Below are positions 1 to 10,376 of a DNA stretch of 64,000 bases, one piece after another (position 1 is the first letter of the stretch; every line of letters starts with the position of its first letter). Position numbers and translations under genes: made by a program. The DNA comes from Parietaria judaica. Its lineage: Eukaryota; Streptophyta; Magnoliopsida; Rosales; Urticaceae. Below the pieces are notes generated by a model. That model worked only from the letters and a program-made list of their open reading frames with translations, ran no database searches and had not been told where the DNA came from. The stretch is from positions 15,298,842 through 15,362,841 of the forward strand of contig OX940861.1 in the NCBI GenBank assembly GCA_954871525.1, read 5' to 3'.

Positions 1-727
1 TCTCATTGACTTGGTAGTGCGCTTCTCGACTTCAGCAAGGTAGGATTTATTAAACTATTGATTACAGTTTTATAAGTCAGATTGAGCTAGATATTTATTT
101 AAGTAGGAATTAAACTTTATGATTTAGGTAATCTTATCTGGATTGTCATCAGAAACTTTTCTTTGAATATGGATAGAATGTTATAATAAGTATTTGGTTG
201 CAACCAAAAAATAATAATTTATAATTTTACAACTTGTGTAATCGTTTGATTCGATTGTCCAAAACTAATATCAGCTTTCTTCAATGTTTCTATTCTAAAT
301 ATACTTCAGATTCAGATGAGTGTTACTTTACATAATTAAAATGATTGGTTTCTCCAAATTTGTTGTTTCTTTTGTTTAACATAATTCAAATTTTGTCTTG
401 AAGTCACATGAGTAAATCTTTGTAAAAATGTAGTTGTGAAGTAGATTGTATGCAAAAGTAATATTAATATGTTCATAAAATCCAACCCATAAATTGTGCT
501 TAACCATTTTTTAAATTGTATAGAGTAGGTAAAGATTTTTTTTTTTTTCGTTTGCATGATGTAATGATAACTGATCTCAGTGACTTAGAACTACTCAAGA
601 TGAAGTTCTATTTAGTCTGTATAATCTAATGATAAATGATCTAAGCGACTTACAAGAAGTACTCAAGTTGTTTTGCAATACAGAGCTGATTTAGTCTCTC
701 GCTAAATGTGTCCTCATATGATATCAG
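1..727. other. AT-rich intergenic or intronic DNA
   Basis: No gene is recognisable. A consensus-like splice donor (AAG|GTAGGA) ends at position 39, after a stretch that could be an exon tail (ALLDFSK in the frame of the downstream candidate exon). Around 560-665 an approximately 60-bp segment containing 'taatgataa..tgatct' is imperfectly repeated. Nothing else stands out. Confidence 0.5.
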
Positions 728-814
728 GTCAAGCAAATATTGTCACGGATTGCAATGAAGGTAGAGACAGACATTGAGTTATTTAATGATCTTTTTTGGG
801 ATATCATAGATAAG
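728..814 (+). CDS. possible internal exon of an unrecognised gene
   Basis: An 87-nt segment is bounded by a good acceptor (atatcag|GTC) and donor (AAG|gtaaaa), is open in phase 0 for 29 codons, and is less AT-rich than its surroundings. It would read VKQILSRIAMKVETDI followed by a hydrophobic FNDLFWDIIDK tail, an amphipathic-helix-like composition. I do not recognise the family. The hAT element at 989 begins only about 170 bp downstream, so any host gene here may be interrupted. A chance exon-like segment is a real alternative. Confidence 0.25.
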
Positions 815-988
815 GTAAAATTTTTTATTGATTATTGACGAATTTTGGTTTAATTTATTTAGTAATTTTTGTAGAAGATACATTTCAAATAACTCTTTAT
901 GCTATTCATTTGTTTAGACTAGATTATTAATCTTTGAAACATTATATTAACACTTATAATTTAATAGACATCAACGTAATGTTTCAAG

Positions 989-3257
989 CAAGGTTTTAAA
1001 TACCGCTTGCCGATGTCGTTTCGCATTTTTCGTTTTACGGATATATCGCTTGCCGATGTCGTTTCGCATTTTTCGTTTACGGATATATCGCTTGCCGATG
1101 GGCATATCGTAAAAAAAGGACATACCGCATGCCGCATATACCGCACTTTTCGCATGGGCATACCGCATGACGATGGGGTTTTCGACGGATATTCTGTAAA
1201 AAATATTTGAGTATTTAAGCAAGATATTTATATAAGTTCAAAACTACATATTTAATAAATACAAGACATAATTGTATACAACAAACACATTTGTAACTTA
1301 AATATGTAGATGAAATGTATAATATTAAGTCACTTTATTAGTTAAAGTATATAATATTAAGTCAAATTATTATGTGAAGTTAATATGTATTTTAATTAAG
1401 TGTGTAATATTAAGTGAATATGCATGTTAATTGTATATGTATGTTAACAAATTTAATATTAGTTGAAGTGTATAATATTAAATGAATATGTATATTAAGT
1501 GTATATGTATGTTAGATGAAGTTAATATGTATGCTAAGTGTATAATATTATTTGAAGTGTATAATATTAAGTTAAATTATGGGAGCTTAAGATAATTGGC
1601 CATATCAATGTTTTGAAATTGTTAAAATAGTCATTGTTTGGTTAATTTTGTGCCATAGCCAATAAACCACATTAACTGATATAAAATTACTTATCTACCC
1701 TTATTATTAATAATAATTAATATTAAAATTCGAATTAACAAAAATGTTTAAAATTTATTTTAATAATTAATAATTAATAATTAATACGAATTTATTTTAA
1801 ATTTTTTAATAATTAATAAAAAATTTATTTTAATAATTAGGAAACAAATATTTGAATTCCAAATTTAAAAATAAATTTCAAATTTAAATATAAAAAACGT
1901 TTTTCACTTTTTGAAATAGAAATTCAAATTTCTTAAGTAACAATAATTCAAATTAACCATATTAATAATTTAAAACAATTTGAATTAAAAAAACATTAAC
2001 CAAATTAACAATTCGAATTAGCATATATTTACACGAATAAATACAAATAAACAAAAAAATACAAAAATAAATGTGAAAAATGCATCTCCATTATCGTAGA
2101 AAAATACATTTCTACATGAATTAACAAATAATTACACGAATTAATAGACATAAACACGTCATAAAGATAGTAAAAAACAAAACAAAAAAGCTGAATAAAC
2201 ACGAATAAACAAAAATTAACACGAAAACAGAGAAAAAATTCACCATCGAGCAATTCACGATTTGCAGTCCCCACGATCGATGAGCGAACGCAGCGGGGTT
2301 GGAGGTGTGGGCAACCGAAAAATGAGTACGGAAGGCGACATCAATCATCGAAGCCGGATCTGCGTTGGCGTCGGAGAGAGAATTTTTCTTTACCATCAAT
2401 GGCGCATCACGGCGATGCGATCGGCACGACGCCTGTCGGGATCTGAGTGTCGGCTATAAGATTTAGATCGAAGAAGAAGGAGAAACGGCAGACGACGAAG
2501 AATGAATCAATTGGAGAGAGAAATCCCTAAAATCATGCATAATTAATAACAAATTAAAATTTTAATTTATTTAAAAAATAAAAAAACGAATTTTAAATAA
2601 TTGAGGGTAATTTCGGTATGGAAAAATTGGTTTTCAATGCCACATCATCCTGATTGGCTATTTTTAAAATTAAAACAGTACGTTTGATAAAATGCAATCT
2701 AAACTTATTAATGTGGCTATTAGCTATGATTTCTCTTGAATTATTAGGTGAAGTGTATGTTAAGTGTGAAAGTGTGATATTAGTTGAATGAATAACAAAA
2801 AGTCCCACATTGATAGATGACAAGAGTTTAGTGATGTTTATATACCAAATATTAGGGACAAGGGCTTGGGCCCTTTGGGTCATAGGATTTTGTGGATGGG
2901 GGATGACTCACACAAATGTTACACCACCATGCGTGCGTCGCCGCCGCCGCCGTCCCACCGGACGTGACGTGACGTGGCGGGGTGGGGTGCTCTTGTGTGA
3001 GTTTAATTATTTTTGCCGAAAGTTTAATTGGTATTTTTGTCGAAATCTACCAAAAATATGATTTTTACCGAAATTCCAACCATTTTTTGCAATTTTTACA
3101 CTAAAAAACAACAAGAGATTTTCCACCCCCGTGCCCATGCGAATTTCGCAAAAAAAGGTAAAACGACAGCGAAAGGGCAGGAATTTCGAACCGCATTTCT
3201 CCAAAAAACGAATTTCGAGCGAATTTCGCATGGAAATTCCCGATATTTAATACCTTG
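989..3257. mobile_element. non-autonomous hAT-type element 1 (8-bp TSD)
   Basis: The left end starts caaggttttaaatacc and the right end finishes aataccttg, forming a short terminal inverted repeat. The element is flanked by a perfect 8-bp duplication gtttcaag (981-988 and 3258-3265) with T at position 2 and A at position 7, the pattern usual for hAT elements. Subterminal regions are repeat-rich but different at each end: 'cgcttgccgatgtcg' repeated about every 47 bp on the left, 'cgaatttcgc' motifs on the right. No transposase ORF is present. It contains a nested MULE-like element (1581-2735) and short AT-rich repeats at about 1310-1570. A sister copy lies at 54582-56398. Confidence 0.85.
1581..2735. 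mobile_element. MULE-like non-autonomous element with GC-richer core
   Basis: It is flanked by a 9-bp duplication with one mismatch, ttaaattat (1572-1580) versus ttgaattat (2736-2744). Its right end, read on the minus strand, starts gagaaatcatagctaatagcc and resembles the left end of the element at 27522. No transposase is visible. The middle (about 2262-2510) is much richer in G+C than its surroundings, includes an open 65-codon stretch, and may be a captured gene fragment (Pack-MULE style); I could not identify it. The element sits inside hAT element 1. Confidence 0.6.
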
Positions 3258-3265
3258 GTTTCAAG

Positions 3266-4174
3266 TTCCATTTTCAATAACAAGGTCGAAGAAACTTTTG
3301 GGCGTTTCTCTCTTTGATTTCAATAAAATTCGAAGAAAAAAAAAAGTTAATCTCTGTTTTGGTTCTCAACAAAATTGTTGTCATCATTAACACATGAACT
3401 TTTCGATAATTATTCTTGAAATTGGAATCACTCTTATATTCTTTCATTGTCGTAAATATTGAGGACAATATTTTTGTCACCCATTTGATGTTAAACATTT
3501 TTAATACATATATGCATGTTGATGTAAATCTTCAATCAAAACACAACATTTAAAAAGAAGTTAAAAAAATTTTAAAAACAAAAATAACAAATAACAAATA
3601 ATAATTCTCAACACCGCGTCTATCTTATTTCAACAATATTTTTTACTATTAAGTATTAACTAAAAAATGTAGAATGATAAGTGTCATGTATTTATAAAAA
3701 AATATTTTTACTAAAATTATATTTGCTACTTACAAATCAATATAATGTAAAATTTCTAATATTGATTAATTCATATAGTGACAATATGTAAGTTTCATAT
3801 ATATTTTGAATTATTTTTTGTTACAAATCTTTTTTATACTGGACTTCTAGCTATTTGGCTTTGGCTATGCTTTTTACTATTTAATGTTATGATAGACTTT
3901 AGTTTGCTCTTTATGTCTAAAATTCGTTTATTTGTATTTAAATAAATTAAAATAATTTTTTTTTTCATATTATTTACTTAGAGCAACATATTTAGAGTAT
4001 GTTTTAAATAGATGTGTTTGTAAGTCAAATGCACAAACAATGTTACAATGCTCTATTTCTCTCTTTTAATCTATGTTCTTAGTTGTTTATTAATTATTTC
4101 TTTGTTTTCACAGTATTTTTTTTACCACCTTAAAATTTACATTAAAATATGAAAAAAAAGCGTTAAAATTATAA
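3266..4174. other. AT-rich intergenic DNA
   Basis: Very AT-rich with poly-A and poly-T runs. No reading frame, RNA gene or repeat boundary could be supported between the hAT element and the start of the solo LTR. Confidence 0.5.
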
Positions 4175-4728
4175 TGTTATATGCATTTTTTGGAACATAT
4201 AAAAATTGGGTCCCTTTTGGCAAAAAGTCAAAGCCCATCAATAAAAGTCAAAGCCAACCGGCAAAGTCAAATACCAGAGGCCCACGAACCAAGACATTGG
4301 CGAGGCCCGGAGTCGAAAAGACGAAGAAGACAAAATCCTTGAAAGGCACCTCGCCTGACGAGGTACCCTAGCTTGATGAGGTACCTTGCCTGACAAGGTA
4401 CCATGGCCCGACGAGCATCCTCGCCTGACGAGGTACCCCCGCCTGACGAAGACCCTGGTCAGGCAAGCATCCTCGCCACACCTTGACGAAGGGATAGCTT
4501 ACAATTATTCTACACGACGAGGAAATCCGAGCTCACGAAGACCCCCGGGAAATTCTCCAGATTCCCCCGGACTCAACATACAAACTCGCGGACAACCAGA
4601 AGATATCAAAGACGAGCCAAGGAGCACTGACGACCCCCTCGACAGGGCTAGGAGCCGCGGCAAACCCCCTCTGGCAGGAGAGAAATTCGCAGGCCCCTTA
4701 ATGTGCAATTTCTGGGAATTCGTTTTCC

Positions 4729-4736
4729 TATAAATA
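4729..4736 (+). promoter_or_regulatory. TATA box of the family-B solo LTR
   Basis: The sequence cctataaataggag sits upstream of a pyrimidine-rich CT leader ('ctctctctagctttctctctct'-like region at 4788-4812). This is the expected LTR promoter layout, and the equivalent cctattaatagg block is found in the intact family-B LTR. Confidence 0.6.
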
Positions 4737-5284
4737 GGAGAGTTCTCCTCCTCATTTCCACACTCACTCACAGCTTTCTCCAAAGATTCTCTCTCTAGCT
4801 TTCTCTCTCTAAAATTCGCCCTCTTCACCAGCGAGTATTGAGAACTCGCCGGCAGAGGCTCCTCTAAGAAGAGATCTAGAGTTGAGTCTAAGCCTGGACA
4901 GGATGGTTGTTCGACGAGTCGACGAAGGCGTCCCTAGCCAGGTTAAGGCCCTTGCCACGACGAGCTCGCCAACACCGACGAGGTCGATAAGGAGCATCCC
5001 TCGTCAGGTTAAGGCCCTCGCCACAACGAGCTCGCCAACACCGACGAGGTCGACAAGGAGGATCTCACGCCGGTAATACCCTCGCCGCTCGGCCTAGGAT
5101 CACCCCCGCACTGCCAACATCGGCACTTCCGACGAGTCAAACCACATCGTCATTCACCCGCCATTTATCACTAACCCTGAACTACGTGGGACCTGATTCT
5201 CTTAAACTGAGATACGTAGGCAGCCTCGCCCAACCCTAAGCGACGGGGCACGGGCCCGATCTACCCTTTTTTTCAGGTCTTCCC

Positions 5285-8030
5285 TGTTGGGAATCACGTC
5301 TCGGATTCTGGTAAATTATCACGAATTGTACCTCCGAACCGTCCGGGTAACATTTAAAAAATTATTTTAAAGCGGAAAAACTTGTTATCCGTTCAACGGT
5401 CCGGATATCAGATAATAACCATATAACAAGATCTGATAAATATTATGTAATTTAATATTCATAAATCATTATTAATAATCTAGTCATAATAGGAAATAAA
5501 TAGAAAGCAGTAAATGGTTGCATTTATTAACCCAATGCATAAGGCCGTACCTCTAATGACGACTTCCGGCTACGCGTTCTGAATCTGGCAGGGCTCCGCC
5601 AGTGCTGAGGGAAACTCCTGCGATCTTCCGGGATATTCTCCTGGAATCCTCGTACCGAAGCGTGGGCTTCGCCGGCAGGACTCCGTCGCAAAATTTAAAC
5701 GGATGGTTCTTTTTAAGCTTCCGGAGAAGTAAGTCTTTTAAGCCGAACAAGAAAGAGAGATCAGAGAGAAAATTCGCAGACCCTGAATGAGAGGGAGAGT
5801 TCGAATTTTTCTCTGGGGAAAGGTGTGAAAAATGTGTAGAATGAGCCTCCTATTTATAGGCTCAGACTGTAACCGAATTGGAGAAATTCCCTCCCTAATT
5901 TCGAATTTAATATATTTAAATATAATTAATTATCTCAATCCAATGGTCCAGATTTAATCTTATCTAAATCCAATGGATATAATTAATTAGGGATTTAATT
6001 AAATAAGAAAGATTTGAATAAAATAAAAAATCCAATCTTATCTTCTTATCTTTATAAAATTCGAATTTAAGTATATATATATATATAATTAATTTCGAAT
6101 TCTAATTATCTAGATCCAACGGTTGAGATAAATCTTTAAACCGATCTAATGGATCAAATTAGTTTAGGACAAAATCAAATATTAAAAGATTTAATAAAAA
6201 TAAAATTCGAATTTATCCAAAATATAATTCGAAAATATTATAATATATATATGATTAATTAATTTCCAATCCGGTGGTAAAGATGACATCTTAGACCGAT
6301 CTAACGGATATAATTAATTAACCAAATTCGAAAAACAAAAGTTGGTCACTAAGTCATTAATTTCGAATTCATCAATATCCTAATCCAACGGTTGATATTA
6401 AATCATAACCGATCCAATGGATTAAATTGATTTTAGAGTTTTTCTAAAATACCAAAACATTTGGTACTTTTGCCGAAATTATGGAAAGACCAAAGTCTAT
6501 CCATTCGAATGTGTATGGATCCACATTCCAAGGCCCAATTAGATTTCTACACTTTATAATATATTAAAATATATTATTTACATATTAATATAAATCAATT
6601 AATTATTGAATAATTATTAATAATACATTAATAATTAAATTTGAATAATTAAATTATATTAATATTATCTGATCTCAATATCAAACATTTAAATGTCATG
6701 GTGACACACCATCATTTAAATTCGTGACATGTGATTTAATTTCATAGTTTACCGAAACGATCACAAACTTAGAAATTCTCTAAATCACAAACCGTACGTC
6801 GAAACGACTCGGTTCAAAAAGAAAAGTTGCTTAGAATTTAATTTCCAACAACTTTAATGTTGAGAGAAAATCCAAATTCTACTTTATTTTGTCAGTTAAT
6901 TTCGGTTACCAAGATATGGTACTTTTGCCACGCTACTGATAAAACTATCTGATGTCTGTCACAGACTTCAGTTTTATGAGTCTTGCCAAATGATCTTAAA
7001 AACATTTCAAATGTTTTTATCATGTACGTATCATCCGTTACGGAGCTATCCTGGGGACCATGGACCCGTATTACTTAAGCTCCAACGAACTGCTAGGGTG
7101 TTCGTCAAACCTCGGTGTTATTAAACTATAAACCCGAGGCTGCACTCTTTAGTGATACAGTATATATTATTCCCTTAAGTACAGCAGGGTGTCCATTGAT
7201 ACCATCAAATTCGGGTTATTGATCTTTCACTTGATGATCCACACACGAGCAAGCGGTTTCTACCGTTATGCCCCTCATTGCATTTTCATCCTTGAATCAG
7301 TCAGTAATATTATGAGTAACCCCCTTATGGTTTCGATTCATAAGTTGCTCACGGGTACCTCTCACTTATCACCACCGATAATCAAGGGAATCATCATGAC
7401 TCTAAAGAGAGCTGTGTGATGCCCATGTCTATGACCAAGCTACCCTTACTGCTGACTATCATGCTCCCAAAATAATAGTGTTGGGAACAATGGTAATATA
7501 TTGTGTTCTTTAACGGTTAAATCAAAGAACAATCAAGCCAGCAGCTCGGACTCAAGATCACTCAGGACTTAGATCGAATATCCATTTGATCATCTACTAG
7601 TGACTCAACTCCAAGTTATCAGTGACAGTCTTATATGATAACTTCCGGAGTTTAAGTCAGGTCCATTCCAGTATGAAGACACTTCATACTTAATGCACTT
7701 CTAGTGAGTGTGACACACACAAAATCCAGATTAGGATTGTCACTTAGTCACATTAATGACCTTATTCGATTAATGGGCTCCCACCCAGTTAATCAGGTCA
7801 CGGACATTTTAAGTTCATTTATTATGATTATTAATTCTTCCTCACATTGACTCTGTTGTGATAATAATACATAATTGCATCCTTCATGAACTAAGGATCA
7901 AACATTCAATTTTACTCTTCCAGAAACTATAATAAGATTATCATAATAAGCATCATCTTCATTCAACGACTCGTCATAATCTTTTACAAATGGATAAAAA
8001 TATCTTGTTTAAGGACACACATGTCCAACA
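5285..8030 (-). repeat. Copia 3' LTR, 2.75 kb
   Basis: Starts tgttgggaatc and ends tgtccaaca, giving perfect TGTTGG/CCAACA termini. It is homologous over its length to the solo LTR at 59422-62373. A minus-strand TATA box (tataaata at 5851-5858 in reverse complement) precedes a leader. Open stretches such as 7189-7419 are not coding; they recur in the other LTR copy as LTR sequence. Confidence 0.85.
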
Positions 8031-8045
8031 ATCTCCCACTTGTAC

Positions 8046-8389
8046 TTAAAGAAGATGACCCATGTCTTTAAGACCCATACTCTCCAGATGCCTCCTGAAT
8101 ATTTTCTCTGGCAGCGTCTTGGTGAATGGATCAGCCAGATTGTCTTCCGAAGCTATTTTCACAACTCTTACGTCGCCACGACGCACTATTTCTCTTATGA
8201 GATGGTATTTGCGTTCTATATGTTTCGCCTTGTTATGGTCTCTGGGCTCTTTAGAATTTGCCACCACACCACTGTTGTCATTGTATAGCGTTTGGGGCCC
8301 ATCTACATCTGGAACAACTCCCAGCTCTATGTAGTAATTCTTGAGCCAAAATGATTATTTAGCTGCTTCACAAGCTGCCACGTATTCAT
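8046..8389 (-). pseudogene. Copia RNase H C-terminal remnant
   Basis: Minus-strand translation gives, in order, EYVAACEAAK, a stop codon, SFWLKNYYIELGVVP, YNDNSGVVANSKEP, the typical Ty1/copia RNase H block KHIERKYHLIREIV and the terminal ADPFTKTL motif, ending a few bases before the polypurine tract. It belongs to the C-terminus of a Copia polyprotein whose upstream parts are deleted. The in-frame stop and missing N-terminus make it non-functional. Confidence 0.85.
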
Positions 8390-8390
8390 C

Positions 8391-8539
8391 ATTCATGAAC
8401 TAAGGATCAAACATTCTATTTTACTCTTCCAGAAACTATAATAAGATTATCATAATAAGCATCATCTTTATTCAACGACTTGTTATAATCTTTTACAAAT
8501 GGATAAAAATATCTTGTTTAAGGACACACATGTCCAACA
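8391..8539 (-). repeat. 5' LTR remnant of the same Copia element
   Basis: These 149 bp repeat the last part of the 5285-8030 LTR (about 7884-8030) with a few differences ('attcatgaactaagg..ccaaca') and are followed by the TSD ttccc. In minus orientation this is the beginning of the 5' LTR. Confidence 0.8.
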
Positions 8540-8771
8540 TTCCCTCGGCATAGGAGCACGGCAAGGAAAGAAAATCACGAAGAATCATCAAGACCAGCTC
8601 GGAGCTTCATCAAGACCGGAGTTCGCCCAGACGAGGACTTCGTCCCGACGAGGAGCTCGCCAAGGACTTCGCCGGACGAGGAGGTCGCCGAGGAAGGAAG
8701 TTCACCAAGTATCGCCAAGAACAGCCCGGAGACTCATCCAAGACGACAGATTCGCCTCCAGCTTTGACGAT

Positions 8772-9561
8772 TGTAGAGGGCGATTTTCACCGCCCTTTTC
8801 CAGTCACAAAGATAATCACCAAATAACAAATAAATAACAATAATCAGTGAATATCTCCATTTTATTATATTTTCCGAAATGAGCTCGGTTTTCTTCCGTT
8901 GAATAGCTGGACAGATGAAGGATTATGAGCAAAAGTTCTCTCTATTTCCTTAACCTCTCTATTACAGGATCTCTCTCTCTCTTTTCCGGGCCTTTTTCCT
9001 CTATTTTTCCGAACCCTTACAAATGAGGCTTATCTTGCCTTTTATAGAATCTACCTTCCATTCCCCTCGCGTCTTTCCCGCCTTTTCTCTTTTTAATCAT
9101 TCGCTTCCTGGCGTGATTTGAGGGAAGCATGGTTTATCCCTGCTTTATGTCACTTCCGAGCAGACTACCCTTATGGGTAGGTGAGCCTCATTAAATGCGC
9201 ATCCCGTCAGCCGTCATTCGGCCCTGCAAGCCTCGTCGCCGGTGCTTCTCATCGAGTGAGTAGGTCGGCTTCATTAAATGCATGTCTCGTCAATGGTCAT
9301 TCGGTTCTGCATAAACCATCATGACGAAATTCCTCATCGAGTGTGATGGGACACTTTATCGCAGTTTGCTTTTGTGTGGCTGTGCCTCCTCGCGGTCGAA
9401 ATTCCTCGGGGATAATCCCCCTCGGGTGATGAACTTCCTCGCCTTCCCTCATGTCATTTCTGGACACGGGTGATGAACTTCCTCGCCTTCCCTCATGTCG
9501 TTTATGGACAAAACGACACGAGTTGTGTTGAGGATGGATTTGACCAAATCCGATCTTAACA
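8772..9561 (-). repeat. family-A LTR (3' LTR of the decayed element)
   Basis: About 790 bp, starting tgtagagggc and ending cttaaca, homologous to the 742-bp LTRs at 17456 and 25795 but diverged. It contains an extra local duplication near 9425-9505 ('gggtgatgaacttcctcgcc' twice). Confidence 0.8.
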
Positions 9562-10238
9562 GTTAGTCCCCCATTTTATCAAGTGTATACACTTGGTAAA
9601 ATAAAGTATAACTGTTTCGGAGATCGGCTTTAGCCAACATTTGTTGGTTTCCAAGCTGGTGATTGCTTCTTTGGCTCCTCGCGTGGCTATATTGCTAAAC
9701 CACTTCTTTTCCTCGCCACGTCTCCTTTGCTTCTCTCCTCGTTGCGAGCTGGGTCTCTTGTCCGCGGGAGCTGATGTGGTCCAAACGCCGTTGGTGTTTT
9801 CATCGAGAGCTCTCCTTGCTTACATAAATTCTGTAAAATACTGAAATATACGCTTCGAAGGCAACAGGTGTAAACGCAAGCATATACTTTGTAAGTATAA
9901 AACTATAATTTTTCCGGCGAAACTCTTAGCGATGAAGATTTCTCAATAACGCTGAACGAGGAGTTTTCGCGAAGATCCTCGTTAACGATCGAGGAAGCCT
10001 GACTCTCTTGCTTCTCCGACCGTTGCCTGGTTCTGGGCCCCACCTTGGTTTACTTTCCCAAAACTTGTCAGCCTCGAATCTTTCGCACGTCCCTTCAGCA
10101 TTAAATGCCCACCCCCTTTCGCACTCGAGTACTTGCGGGGATTTATAACGGGCCCTTGACATGAGCCGTTGATGAGTTAGCGAGCTTTGAATTTGGATCG
10201 TTGGATCAAAACGCGCCTATCCGTTCTCTTTTCCCTTC

Positions 10239-10246
10239 TATAAATT
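10239..10246 (+). promoter_or_regulatory. TATA box of the antisense gene (decayed copy)
   Basis: The motif ttctataaattcgg lies about 130 bp upstream of the ATG at 10377, at the same spacing as in the intact element (18631). It is oriented opposite to the element's own LTR promoter. Confidence 0.55.
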
Positions 10247-10376
10247 CGGAGTTTAGGCGTTTTTTTTTTATATTTTCAAGAACTCTCTCTAAACCGCCGC
10301 TGAGACATTCACTCCCCGTTACTACCCTTATTCCCTCGTCTCCAAGCTTCTCCTCCTTTCTCTTCCAGACGCTTTG

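Larger units (their letters stand above)
5285..8539 (-). mobile_element. truncated Copia LTR retrotransposon (TSD ttccc)
   Basis: Bounded by ttccc at 5280-5284 and 8540-8544. In minus orientation the order is: a 149-bp remnant of the 5' LTR (8391-8539), a short internal remnant coding the RNase H end (8046-8390), the polypurine tract (plus strand atctcccactt at 8031-8041, i.e. aagtgggagat on the minus strand) and a full 3' LTR (5285-8030). Everything from gag to reverse transcriptase plus most of the 5' LTR has been lost, probably by illegitimate recombination. It is inserted in the family-B solo LTR. Confidence 0.85.

Noticed and set aside
7189..7419. 76-codon frame, duplicated at 61531-61761
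   Set aside because: It is part of the long Copia LTR in both places; duplication reflects LTR homology. Kept only as a comment under the LTR finding.
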